From Akkermansia sp. (GTDB taxonomy: Bacteria; Verrucomicrobiota; Verrucomicrobiia; Verrucomicrobiales; Akkermansiaceae), in contig JAFNWZ010000410.1 in assembly GCA_017379255.1 (NCBI GenBank), positions 1-6,762 on the forward strand: DNA of 6,762 bases, given 5' to 3'. The position numbers and the translations under genes were made by a program. Below are positions 1 through 6,692 of this stretch, piece by piece. The notes under the pieces are model-generated. The model was given only the letters and a program-made list of their open reading frames with translations, made no database searches and was not told the DNA's origin. The first letter of the stretch is position 1. Every line of letters begins with the position of its first letter.

Positions 1-1668
1 GCGCCCGCCCTGCGCCGCCAGCCAGCGTATCGGGTCCTGGGTCTCCGCATTTACCGTGAGCGCCATGCCGGAAGTTGCTTCATCGGTTATGTCGAAATTA
101 TCCAGATCATCCGTCTGGCTCATCCAGATAGTGAGCGGCTGGGCATCTGTGCCAGACAGCACCAGGCGCTGGTTGAACACCGCCGCCAGGCGCGGGAAGC
201 CATACTTAGCGCACCAGGCGCACCAGCTCCAATCGCTTGTCTCTACAGCGCCGTACCATTCTGTCTTAATACGGTCAGTCTGCACATAGTAAGCATCCAG
301 CACTTCATCCGTATCCGCCGAGTACACTACCTGATACCGCAGCACCAGGTCATGCTTGTAGCTGGAGACCACCAGCTCATTATCACAGTTATCCGCAGGG
401 AAACACCGTTGCGTCAGCTTGTCTCCATAAGCCCGCACGCGTGTGAGCCATAGAGAAATGAAACATTCCTCCCCGCCCTCATCACCACCCACCGGCTCAT
501 TCACCGGAGCCGCATTCCGGCTCCATGCTTCAGCCCTATGCTCCCATACATCAAATGCAGAGCCCGTACCTTCATAGCACGCGCGCACTTCGTACGAGCC
601 ATACCAGGTGCCGGAAAGATGCAGTTTCCATTTCCCCTTGCAGGGCGCAGCCCCAATCATCAACCCGCGCACGAAATGGCCCGGGTAATCCTCCGGGTTA
701 ATACCACCGCGGGAATAATGGCTGGCGCCGTCAAAATCTGCCACGCAGGTGAAAATATCCCAGTACCCTGAATCAAACAGCAGGCAGTCTCCCTTATTGA
801 AACTCTGTTCCTTCGTCAGTTCCGTTATCGTGGCAGCCCCGGCCACGGCCTCCGTCCCAACCTGGAAATTGTGGGTATAGTTCGCAGGGTCTAGCAATCC
901 GGTAATAAAATCATCCGCCCCTTTCCAGGCGTTAATCACGCCGTAAATCACCGTCTCCGGCGCCCGGCGCACAGCAAAAACCTTTCCCTTCGCCATCGAA
1001 AGGTCGGCATCGATAAAGCCCTCCTGGTAATGCTGCGTCACCAGGCCAAGCGCCGCGCTCTGGCTCACCTTGATTTCGCGGGCATCGGTGTAGAAGCTGG
1101 CGCGCAGAATCTCGCCCTGTTCCGCTTCGGCCTCCCGCTCATGCTCCTCCGGGTCAAACGCCACAGAGAAATACCCATCTGCCCGGCGGGTTACCAGTAC
1201 CGGAAAATCACGCAGGGAACTCCACCGCCACGCCGGCACCTTGAACACATAGCGCTCCAGCTTCCAAGTACCCGCAGCATCGCACACCAACTGCACCGGT
1301 GGCACAGCCGCACACACCAGCAGCAGCATGGAGTTGAGCTGCACCGCCCGGAGCTGACGGATTTCCTCTGCCGACCACACGCTTTCTGCGCTCCACACCG
1401 GCACGCCGGAGCGCGCATACACACGCAACTCCTGCTCCCCAATCTCCACCAGGTAACATTCAGAATTGCTGTACTTGTATGAAAAAAGCCTGCTGGCCGT
1501 TCCCTGGGCGCGGGCCACGCGCCGGAAGCCACGCCGGCGGGTCACCCCGCCAGCCTGGCCTATATCAAAATTCTCCACGCAGCTGCAGCCGCGCTGGAAC
1601 ACATCCAGGTCAGCGCGCATCTGGACTTGCGGCGAAAGCTCGCCACCGTTGAACGCCACCCTTATCAC
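1..1668 (-). CDS. Tail-tube/nozzle-like virion protein of podovirus type (3' end beyond window)
   Basis: The frame starts at GTG 1668-1666, overlaps the portal stop (GTGA) and stays open for 556 codons to base 1, so the C-terminus is missing. AAAGGGGG (1675-1682) sits 6 bases upstream of the start. The N-terminus, FNGGELSP (residues 6-13), then RADLD, VENF and GGVTRRRGFR (40-49), matches a recurrent signature of podovirus tail proteins that resemble T7 gp12 (nozzle). Residues 491-507, FPRLAAVFNQRLVLSGT, followed by TIWMSQTDDLDNF, are a second hallmark of this family. The family is known to form the short tail under the portal, through which DNA leaves; that role here is inferred. Placement directly behind the portal fits. 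Fourteen cysteines, including WCAWC at 482-486, are more than I would expect in a virion protein. The family call is firm; the exact structural role is less so. Confidence 0.85.
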   Translation of the reverse strand, partial: MIRVAFNGGELSPQVQMRADLDVFQRGCSCVENFDIGQAGGVTRRRGFRRVARAQGTASRLFSYKYSNSECYLVEIGEQELRVYARSGVPVWSAESVWSAEEIRQLRAVQLNSMLLLVCAAVPPVQLVCDAAGTWKLERYVFKVPAWRWSSLRDFPVLVTRRADGYFSVAFDPEEHEREAEAEQGEILRASFYTDAREIKVSQSAALGLVTQHYQEGFIDADLSMAKGKVFAVRRAPETVIYGVINAWKGADDFITGLLDPANYTHNFQVGTEAVAGAATITELTKEQSFNKGDCLLFDSGYWDIFTCVADFDGASHYSRGGINPEDYPGHFVRGLMIGAAPCKGKWKLHLSGTWYGSYEVRACYEGTGSAFDVWEHRAEAWSRNAAPVNEPVGGDEGGEECFISLWLTRVRAYGDKLTQRCFPADNCDNELVVSSYKHDLVLRYQVVYSADTDEVLDAYYVQTDRIKTEWYGAVETSDWSWCAWCAKYGFPRLAAVFNQRLVLSGTDAQPLTIWMSQTDDLDNFDITDEATSGMALTVNAETQDPIRWLAAQGGR

Positions 1669-3281
1669 CGTGCGCCCCCTTTCTTCATAGCCGCCTGAAT
1701 CTGCGCCATCTTGCCGGCGGCATCCAGGGCATCATTATCCAGCGCCATCTGCTGCGCCCCCTGCATCTGCTCCAGCCGTTCCTCGATTTTCTGCTTAATC
1801 TCCAGGTCTCCCAGAATCACATTATCCGAGCATCCGAACACATCCTGCCATTCCCGGATAAGCTCCTCCTCGTCCACCCAATCAAGCATTTCAGTCTTGC
1901 CGGTGGCCTGCACCCACTTGATGATTTCATCAATAACCTGCTGCGTCCCGCGCGCCACGATAAGCTCCAGCGCCTGGGCTATGCGCCCCAGATACGCCAC
2001 CTGGGGATTCAGTATCTCGCCTATCTCCTTCTTCAGCTCCGCCGGTGCATCATCCAGGGGAAGCTCACCACGGCGCAGCAGCACGCCCAGGATACGCCGC
2101 ATGGCCACCTTGTTATCGTTAATGAACAGAGTGAAGGACGGCGTGAAGGCCAGAATCTTCTCCGCGACGCGTTCCTCCACCTCGCGAGCCGTCATCTGCT
2201 TCTCCTGAGCCGTCACGGAAAGCAGCATATCCTCGTGGTACGCCTTGCGAATCTGCTCCTCCTTGCGGCTGATACGGTCAAGCCCGATATCGTACCTTCC
2301 GCCGGTGCCCCACTCACGCGGCATATTCAGGCGGGCAGCTTCCTCCGAAATGGTAGTAATACCCCCGGCGCGCATATCCACCTGCTTGTTCTGGCGGGGC
2401 AACTGCATGATACGCGGAAACGCCTGCACCTCTGCCAGCGTATCCATGATACGCTCCAGCTTCACCACCTGGCGTATTGCCGGCAACACACGCTTGCCCG
2501 GCGGCGAGCCATAAGGGGAGCCAGCCTCCCGCAGATACCGGGTCACCAGGAAGGGGAACTCATAAAAGCCCTCACGCTTCACGATATGGTAGGAATCAGA
2601 CTCCACGTAGTAGCCCTCATACGAGCGCAGCTCATCGGGAATATCGCGCCAGCCCTCCTTCCGCTGCTTCTTGTTAGGGCGCACAATCTGCAGGAACTCA
2701 ACCTTGTGGGAGTTGCGCTGATTATCATCCCGACACCAGGCCTGCACCTTCTCGGAAAGGTTTTCCCGCCCCCACTCCATTTCTGCCTGGGCGGGCGTGT
2801 ACTCGAACTTGCGCACCAGCGTGTGAACATTCCCGCGCGCATCTTCATCCAGCACATAAGTGCCGAAAGCAAAGTATGTGAAATACAGCGGCTCTGTATC
2901 CGAACCGCCAATAAACATGGCACCCGTGCCCAGGCGCGTGCGGTCATTGTACACCTCATGGCTCGCCGTGTAGAAATTGCTCTCCGCAAGGCGCTCACTC
3001 ATGCCGTTGGTCAACGCACGGAAAAAGCGTGCCACACCATCTTTCACCTTGCCCTCACCGGCCTTGCGGTACTGCAGCTTGAACCACCGGCGCCCGGCAG
3101 GAGTAATGTAGCTGCTGTGCGTGTTGGCCAGCGTGTCCGCCGCCGTGGCAGCCACCTCGCACTTATCCAGGAGAGAATTCATCTCATTCACCATCGGTGC
3201 CGTCTCGGCCTGATAACGCGCCCAGAGGCTCTCCGAAAGCAATTTGAGTTCTGACCGCAATGCTGCTGAATTATCGTCCAT
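1665..3281 (-). CDS. Portal protein (podovirus head-to-tail connector)
   Basis: This 538-residue protein resembles the Head-tail_con portal family, which forms the dodecameric ring at one capsid vertex, through which DNA is packaged and to which the tail attaches. Visible landmarks are an N-terminal helical region with W20 (1-50), AGRRWFKL (62-69), a core with GTGAMFIG (118-125), REAGSPYGSPPGKRVLPAI (251-269), MTAREVEERVAEK (363-375), NPQVAYLGRIAQALE (425-439) and a charged helical C-terminus (494-535). The length is normal for the family. I prefer ATG 3281-3279 because GGGGG (3291-3295) lies 9 bases upstream and the previous gene stops one base before it. A GTG at 3314 would add 11 residues and overlap the previous gene by 32 bases, without an obvious ribosome site. 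The stop overlaps the start of the nozzle-like gene. Confidence 0.9.
   Translation of the reverse strand: MDDNSAALRSELKLLSESLWARYQAETAPMVNEMNSLLDKCEVAATAADTLANTHSSYITPAGRRWFKLQYRKAGEGKVKDGVARFFRALTNGMSERLAESNFYTASHEVYNDRTRLGTGAMFIGGSDTEPLYFTYFAFGTYVLDEDARGNVHTLVRKFEYTPAQAEMEWGRENLSEKVQAWCRDDNQRNSHKVEFLQIVRPNKKQRKEGWRDIPDELRSYEGYYVESDSYHIVKREGFYEFPFLVTRYLREAGSPYGSPPGKRVLPAIRQVVKLERIMDTLAEVQAFPRIMQLPRQNKQVDMRAGGITTISEEAARLNMPREWGTGGRYDIGLDRISRKEEQIRKAYHEDMLLSVTAQEKQMTAREVEERVAEKILAFTPSFTLFINDNKVAMRRILGVLLRRGELPLDDAPAELKKEIGEILNPQVAYLGRIAQALELIVARGTQQVIDEIIKWVQATGKTEMLDWVDEEELIREWQDVFGCSDNVILGDLEIKQKIEERLEQMQGAQQMALDNDALDAAGKMAQIQAAMKKGGAR
1675..1682 (-). promoter_or_regulatory. Ribosome binding site of the nozzle-like gene
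   Basis: AAAGGGGG lies 6 bases upstream of GTG 1668-1666, inside the last codons of the portal gene. It supports the GTG start and suggests coupled translation with the portal. Confidence 0.6.
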
Positions 3282-3282
3282 G

Positions 3283-3573
3283 TCAGGCATCCCCCAGGTT
3301 CTGCTTGCCGCCACCGCTACCCAGACCGCGGAACCGCTGATTCACGGTGCTGGCGGTAGATTTCTTGCGTTTCTGTGCGTTGTACACATTCCGAGACGCG
3401 GCCTCCTGCGTACTCGCCGTGCTGGCCTGCACCGTCCCCGGCTGCGCCGCGCTGCTGCTGGCTATGGCCTTGGCCTGCGCCTCCTGCGCCTTGGCGTACC
3501 GTTCGGCAGCAGAGGCCTGCGCGCGAGCCATATTCCTCTGGGCAGAATACGAGCCCATCGTAAAAATATCCAT
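3283..3573 (-). CDS. Small Ala/Gln/Ser-rich phage protein upstream of portal
   Basis: This is a 96-residue protein. Residues 1-10 (MDIFTMGSYS) are mildly hydrophobic. A long helix-prone stretch rich in Ala, Gln and Ser follows (about 11-65), then a basic patch QKRKK and a Gly-rich tail, FRGLGSGGGKQNLGDA. The start at ATG 3573 is chosen because AAGGAGG lies 4 bases upstream; an in-frame ATG at 3594 would add 7 residues and overlap the previous gene. The gene ends one base before the portal start. Small proteins with an Ala-rich helix, a basic segment and a C-terminal G-L-G...L-G pattern often sit beside portal genes in podovirus-type prophages. The resemblance is from memory and weak. No enzymatic motif is visible. 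A structural or assembly role is inferred from position only; I do not recognise the gene. Confidence 0.7.
   Translation of the reverse strand: MDIFTMGSYSAQRNMARAQASAAERYAKAQEAQAKAIASSSAAQPGTVQASTASTQEAASRNVYNAQKRKKSTASTVNQRFRGLGSGGGKQNLGDA
3291..3295 (-). promoter_or_regulatory. Ribosome binding site that decides the portal start
   Basis: GGGGG lies 9 bases upstream of ATG 3281-3279 but directly abuts the in-frame ATG 3290-3288, which is too close for use. It therefore favours the 538-residue portal over longer versions starting at 3290 or 3314. Confidence 0.5.
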
Positions 3574-3577
3574 CCAG

Positions 3578-3584
3578 CCTCCTT
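3578..3584 (-). promoter_or_regulatory. Strong Shine-Dalgarno overlapping the upstream stop codon
   Basis: AAGGAGG begins within the TAA stop (3586-3584) of the preceding membrane-protein gene and lies 4 bases before ATG 3573. It is the best ribosome site in the window, fixes the start of the 96-residue gene, and indicates a host that uses Shine-Dalgarno initiation. Confidence 0.7.
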
Positions 3585-3895
3585 TACTTCCCATGATTCT
3601 GCGTTTCCTTTCTATTCATTTCATGCTCGCGCTCCAGATGCCCCACCCGGTTATTCAGCAGCTCCAGCTGGGTCTTCATTTCACTCATCACCTGGGTGGA
3701 AGCCCCCATCTGCTGAATCAGCGCGGCATTCTGCGCCTTCATGTCAGCCCGGTACTCATCCTGGCGGCGCGTGCCATCCTGGTACAAGTACACCAGAGCC
3801 GCCAGCGCGCACACAATCAGTACACGCAACGGCTCTTCCTTGAACTGGCGGAACCAGTACTGCATCAGCGGTTCATCTTTTGCGCGGGAACACAT
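3584..3895 (-). CDS. Single-pass membrane protein with coiled coil (candidate inner-membrane spanin)
   Basis: This is a 103-residue protein. A basic N-terminus (1-22) precedes one hydrophobic segment at about 23-38, PLRVLIVCALAALVYLYQ. A charged helical region at about 43-97 has heptad-like spacing (MKTQLELLNNRVGHLEREH). This is the topology of Rz-type inner-membrane spanins, which link the inner and outer membranes at lysis, but a holin accessory or membrane-anchored structural protein has the same outline. ATG 3895 lies 2 bases after the previous stop, with GGAAG 10 bases upstream; ATG 3865 (M11) would give a 93-residue version. It sits two genes after an 82-residue protein with a possible lipobox. 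The topology is clear from the sequence; the spanin role is inference. Confidence 0.7.
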   Translation of the reverse strand: MCSRAKDEPLMQYWFRQFKEEPLRVLIVCALAALVYLYQDGTRRQDEYRADMKAQNAALIQQMGASTQVMSEMKTQLELLNNRVGHLEREHEMNRKETQNHGK

Positions 3896-3897
3896 GC

Positions 3898-4131
3898 TCA
3901 GTTATCTTCCATTACTTCCTGTTCCGGCTTTACTGCCGCCGCCTTTCTGGCGGTACGCTTCCTGGCAGGTGCCGGTGCATCCACCAGGGTAGCCTGCTCC
4001 AGGTATTCCGGCTTAAGCAGCACACGCGGACCAGCGGGCACGCGCAGCACAAGGCCGCAGTCCATCACATCCTCCACCTTCAGCCGCACCTGGCAATACT
4101 GCCCGCGCTTTGCTTCCTGGATATTTATCAT
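3898..4131 (-). CDS. Small phage protein: strand-rich N-terminus, basic Ala/Lys tail
   Basis: This is a 77-residue protein that I do not recognise. Residues 1-50 look like a small strand-rich fold (YCQVRLKV, GLVLRVP, PRVLLKPEYL). Residues 51-69 are Ala/Pro/Lys/Arg-rich (DAPAPARKRTARKAAAVKP), like a disordered nucleic-acid-binding tail, and the end is acidic (EQEVMEDN). The start at ATG 4131 is chosen because GGGGAGG lies 7 bases upstream and the ATG shares four bases (ATGA) with the previous stop, a standard coupling arrangement. An upstream in-frame start at 4170 would add 13 residues encoded entirely inside the neighbouring gene and is unlikely. A head-completion, decoration or DNA-binding role is possible, but nothing in the sequence settles it. 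Confidence 0.7.
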   Translation of the reverse strand: MINIQEAKRGQYCQVRLKVEDVMDCGLVLRVPAGPRVLLKPEYLEQATLVDAPAPARKRTARKAAAVKPEQEVMEDN

Positions 4132-4376
4132 TTCTGCACCTCCCCTACCTGGATGACGCTGTACCCGCACTCTGTGCCGGTGGCTACATGGGCCGCCTTA
4201 TGCCAGCGCTGCACCTGTTCCGGAGTGATGCGCGGCTCCTGCCCGCAGCTGGTCAGCAGACCGGCAGCAGCCAGAGCGCCCACCACGGCACCGGCAATCA
4301 GCTTTGCCCACGATTCCTTAATTCCCCAACCGGTCAGCAGACCAGTCAGCCAGCCATGTGTTTCTTTTGTTTTCAT
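4128..4376 (-). CDS. Small membrane or lipoprotein-like protein (candidate outer-membrane spanin)
   Basis: This is an 82-residue protein. Residues 1-25 are polar with two Trp-Gly segments (GWLTGLLTGWG). Residues 26-41, LIAGAVVGALAAAGLL, are a Gly/Ala-rich hydrophobic helix. They are followed by T42-S43-C44, so L41-T-S-C44 reads as a lipobox. A 38-residue polar tail follows. If processed, the mature product would be a lipoprotein of about 39 residues, similar in size to mature Rz1 outer-membrane spanins. Against this, the segment before the hydrophobic helix is longer than a usual lipoprotein signal, and the tail is not Pro-rich. It could instead be a plain single-pass membrane protein or a holin-like protein. 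ATG 4376 has no clear Shine-Dalgarno; it sits in an AT-rich patch (GAATTTTTATGAAAAC) 6 bases after the previous stop. The stop overlaps the next start. Confidence 0.7.
   Translation of the reverse strand: MKTKETHGWLTGLLTGWGIKESWAKLIAGAVVGALAAAGLLTSCGQEPRITPEQVQRWHKAAHVATGTECGYSVIQVGEVQK
4139..4145 (-). promoter_or_regulatory. Ribosome binding site for the 77-residue gene
   Basis: GGGGAGG lies 7 bases before ATG 4131 and within the end of the 82-residue gene. It rules in favour of 4131 over the upstream start at 4170. Confidence 0.7.
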
Positions 4377-4382
4377 AAAAAT

Positions 4383-5204
4383 TCACTTCACGATGATATC
4401 GACAATGCGGCAGCTCATTCCCAGGCTGGCCGGCGGGTAAGACACACTCACATACGCCCGCCCCGGATGCCCATACAACCACGCCGTGAACGGCCCGCCG
4501 GTCTGCCCCTGCAGAGTCGCGGAGGCATCGTAATACTTGCGCCCGCCTTTGCCCTTGCCCTTCTTCTTGCTCCAGGCCTGCACCTTGCTCACCCACTCCC
4601 CATCGCCGCCGGCAACGCCCGCAGCGCAGGGCACATCATGCCCCACCCAGCCGCCGAAGAGCGAAATATCGCAGGTACTCACCGGCTGGAACGTGCCCAC
4701 CTTCTCCAGCTCGCCATACACGCTGCCAGCAGGAATATCATACCTATCCACCCAGCCATTCATACCGACCTCCAGCTCCACAAAGTCGCCGCGCAACAGG
4801 GTATCGGCAAACGGCCCGCTATTATTATGGAAGACCAGGCTGCGGGAAATGCCATCCCAGCTGATATCCCCGCGCCTGGCATCGCGCCGCCAGGTGCGGC
4901 TGCCTATCTTCAAGCGGAGGTAGCCGCCGCCCTTCGTGAAATCACGGGTGGAGAGAGCGAAGCGGGCAAGCTGGTTTCCCAGACCTCCCTCCATCTGCAC
5001 ACGCAGCGCCTGCACCCGGTGCTGGCCAGCCGCCGGCCACAGCTGCACCACCTTGCCGTCCACCCCCTTCCTGCCGTGCTTCACGCCGTAGGAAATCAGC
5101 GCCAGCCCCTCCGTACCCTCACGCGAGCCATCCAGCGAGAAGTAAGCCCCGGCGCCGTCCCTTGGAGTGCCGGTGAGAGCCCCTTGTCGAATCTTCAGAG
5201 CCAT
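4383..5204 (-). CDS. Unrecognised phage protein, probably tail- or fibre-associated
   Basis: This 273-residue protein shows no family signature I recognise. It reads as mainly beta-strand, with many Gly and aromatic residues (LALISYGV, GYLRLKIG, FVELEVGMNGWVDRYDIPAG, AYVSVSYPP). It has no signal peptide, membrane segment or coiled coil. A very basic, flexible stretch, KKKGKGKGGRK (213-223), sits in the C-terminal third and looks like an exposed loop or linker. Three cysteines (178, 193, 265) are present. ATG 5204 follows the fibre-like gene stop by 3 bases. Only a short AAGG lies just before the ATG, so expression may depend on coupling with the fibre gene. Its place right behind the fibre suggests a virion appendage, adsorption or fibre-assembly role. 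That is inference from position and composition. No lysozyme or amidase motif was seen. Confidence 0.75.
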   Translation of the reverse strand: MALKIRQGALTGTPRDGAGAYFSLDGSREGTEGLALISYGVKHGRKGVDGKVVQLWPAAGQHRVQALRVQMEGGLGNQLARFALSTRDFTKGGGYLRLKIGSRTWRRDARRGDISWDGISRSLVFHNNSGPFADTLLRGDFVELEVGMNGWVDRYDIPAGSVYGELEKVGTFQPVSTCDISLFGGWVGHDVPCAAGVAGGDGEWVSKVQAWSKKKGKGKGGRKYYDASATLQGQTGGPFTAWLYGHPGRAYVSVSYPPASLGMSCRIVDIIVK

Positions 5205-5207
5205 ACC

Positions 5208-6674
5208 TTAATAAACCAGGTACAAAGTGTGAGCCTCAATGACCTCCAGGGCATCGTAATCCTCCTGGGGCATCACCTTAATAGCAAGCAAAGTTGAATT
5301 AGTCCGGATATAACTCTGCAGCCGAGTATCAATCTCGCTCCGCGTATGGTAGAACTGGTGCAGAGTGGCTGCATCCAACACGTGAGCGGCGCGCTCATCC
5401 AGCGGGTTGTTCGTCAGCGTCACGCCCGCCAGGCGGTTTACGGTGGCCTCCTTCAGCACCAGGCCCTTATCCGTAGTCTGTCCGAACTGGTCGGGATTGG
5501 TCATGATACCCACCGCATTGCTGCCATCGGGAAGTCTCCCGGCATCCCAGCCAGAAATACCCTTGGCCACCCAGTCGGCTTTAGTCATAGTCCGGAGCGC
5601 CCCGGCAGGCACCGTATTATTCATCAGCTGGCCGGTAATATTCTGGCCATACTCATTGCGCACGCCGCTGGCAGCCATGCCCACTGGAATTATCCAGGGC
5701 ATACCCATACTCTGCGGCACAGAAGAGCCCACCTTCACCGTGCCCCAGCTGAAAGCCTGCGCCGGTGCCACTTTCGAGCCCAGGGCCACCATGCGCCCGG
5801 CAGCATCGCGCCCGATGGGGATGCCGCCCTCAATAACCTCATCTGTGGAGTACATCACCGTGCCGCTGCACAAGGTTGTGGCCTGCGGTACCATCATCTG
5901 GTTGTTGGCATTCACACCCACCGGCGCGCCCTGGGCCACCGGAGCCTCCGTGCCCAGCTTCACCGTGCCATCTTCGGTCGCCGTGGCGGGGCGGCTCGCC
6001 TGTGCGCCATTACCGGCCAGGCATACCCACCCTGTTTCATCGAACCACTCGTACGCCAGCACCTTTCCGGCATGAGGGCTGGTGAAACCAAGGAAGGGTG
6101 TGCGGTCGCCATACCAAGCCGCATCGTACCGAAGGGAAGCACCACCTTGCTCCAGTACAGCGCTCTTCAGACGCTGTGCCGGGCGTTCGGCAGAAGTCGC
6201 ACCTATCGCCTCCAGGCTTTCTGCCCAGGCCAGCTCCAGCCCGGCACCGGCAGGCACCTCAATGGGCGCGGCAAACTCCCATGCCACATCCGCGCCGTTC
6301 GTCCAGGTCTTGGGCTCCTTGCTCCGGGTCAGCAGCGCGCGGTTAGTCCCGCCCTCGCGCAGGTAAACCGCCAGCCAGAGCGCTGTGCTGCTGGTGTTTC
6401 TAATCGCGGGCACCACAAGGCCGCTGAGCAATACCCCATGCGGAACCATATCCGCCGGCAACCGCCAGGCCGTCCACTCCCCTGTACCCGCCGGCTTCTC
6501 CTCCAGCACGTTGAGCACCGCCGGCACGTTCACGTAATAAACATGGCCTGAGTTGCAGGTCTCTCCACTGGTCGGGATTTCCTCCACAGAATTAACCAGG
6601 TGCTTCACAATGCGGTCTCCATCAAGCCCATCTTCACCAATGGCCTTGTGCGGTTGCTTTACGCAATTCAGCAC
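5208..6674 (-). CDS. Tail-fibre-like virion protein (true N-terminus uncertain)
   Basis: This open frame encodes 488 residues from GTG 6674. N-terminal residues about 25-48 (HLVNSVEEIPTSGETCNSGH, then VYYV) resemble phage fibre or tail-tip proteins. A Gly/Ala/Thr-rich middle holds three spaced repeats beginning GTVKLG (236), GTVMYS (271) and GTVKVG (311), the first two ending in P-V/I-G-x-(N/D)...M-x-(V/A) patterns as in fibre repeats. The C-terminus PQEDYDAL (469-476) with HTLYLVY (482-488) matches a common end of phage tail proteins (AEYDAL...TLYLI). The inferred role is host adsorption on the virion surface. GTG 6674 lacks a ribosome site. GTG 6608 has GGAG 8 bases upstream but would cut off conserved-looking residues. 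The frame continues upstream through a TAG at 6692-6690, so the real protein may be longer. Confidence 0.75.
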   Translation of the reverse strand: MLNCVKQPHKAIGEDGLDGDRIVKHLVNSVEEIPTSGETCNSGHVYYVNVPAVLNVLEEKPAGTGEWTAWRLPADMVPHGVLLSGLVVPAIRNTSSTALWLAVYLREGGTNRALLTRSKEPKTWTNGADVAWEFAAPIEVPAGAGLELAWAESLEAIGATSAERPAQRLKSAVLEQGGASLRYDAAWYGDRTPFLGFTSPHAGKVLAYEWFDETGWVCLAGNGAQASRPATATEDGTVKLGTEAPVAQGAPVGVNANNQMMVPQATTLCSGTVMYSTDEVIEGGIPIGRDAAGRMVALGSKVAPAQAFSWGTVKVGSSVPQSMGMPWIIPVGMAASGVRNEYGQNITGQLMNNTVPAGALRTMTKADWVAKGISGWDAGRLPDGSNAVGIMTNPDQFGQTTDKGLVLKEATVNRLAGVTLTNNPLDERAAHVLDAATLHQFYHTRSEIDTRLQSYIRTNSTLLAIKVMPQEDYDALEVIEAHTLYLVY

Positions 6675-6689
6675 CCAATAACCATCAGC

Positions 6690-6692
6690 CTA
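6690..6692 (-). other. In-frame amber codon between upstream frame and fibre-like gene
   Basis: TAG is read in the same frame as both the 23-codon upstream segment and the 488-codon fibre-like frame. The seven complete gene ends in the window that can be read are TGA five times and TAA twice; this is the only TAG at a gene boundary. Explanations include amber recoding or suppression, readthrough, a nonsense mutation, a sequence error, or simply two adjacent genes that share a frame. Confidence 0.6.

Noticed and set aside
1191..1532. Minus-strand frames of 113 and 83 codons inside the nozzle-like gene
   Set aside because: Both are out of frame with the continuous 556-codon frame that carries the FNGGELSP and FPRLAAVFNQ signatures; they are shadows.
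1665..1690. Possible programmed -1 frameshift joining portal and nozzle (AAGAAAGGGGGC before the stop)
   Set aside because: The nozzle frame is indeed -1 to the portal, but the run does not form a proper X XXY YYZ heptamer in the portal frame, and a good ribosome site plus GTG start explains the arrangement.
2235..3254. Plus-strand open frame of 339 codons opposite the portal gene
   Set aside because: It is antisense to a well-supported portal gene, shows no family motif, and its His/Arg/Leu-rich composition is typical of GC-rich shadow frames. The same applies to plus-strand frames at 1711-2208 and 3347-4156.
3282..3314. Longer portal start at GTG 3314
   Set aside because: It would overlap the previous gene by 32 bases and lacks an obvious ribosome site, while ATG 3281 has GGGGG at 9 bases.
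4110..5297. Plus-strand open frame of 395 codons
   Set aside because: It runs opposite three tightly packed minus-strand genes, has a low-complexity Ala/His/Pro/Leu composition and no recognisable motif, so it is a shadow.
5346..6551. Plus-strand open frame of 401 codons opposite the fibre-like gene
   Set aside because: The minus strand has phage-fibre motifs (repeats, TLYLVY end). The plus frame is His/Arg/Gly-rich without any motif.
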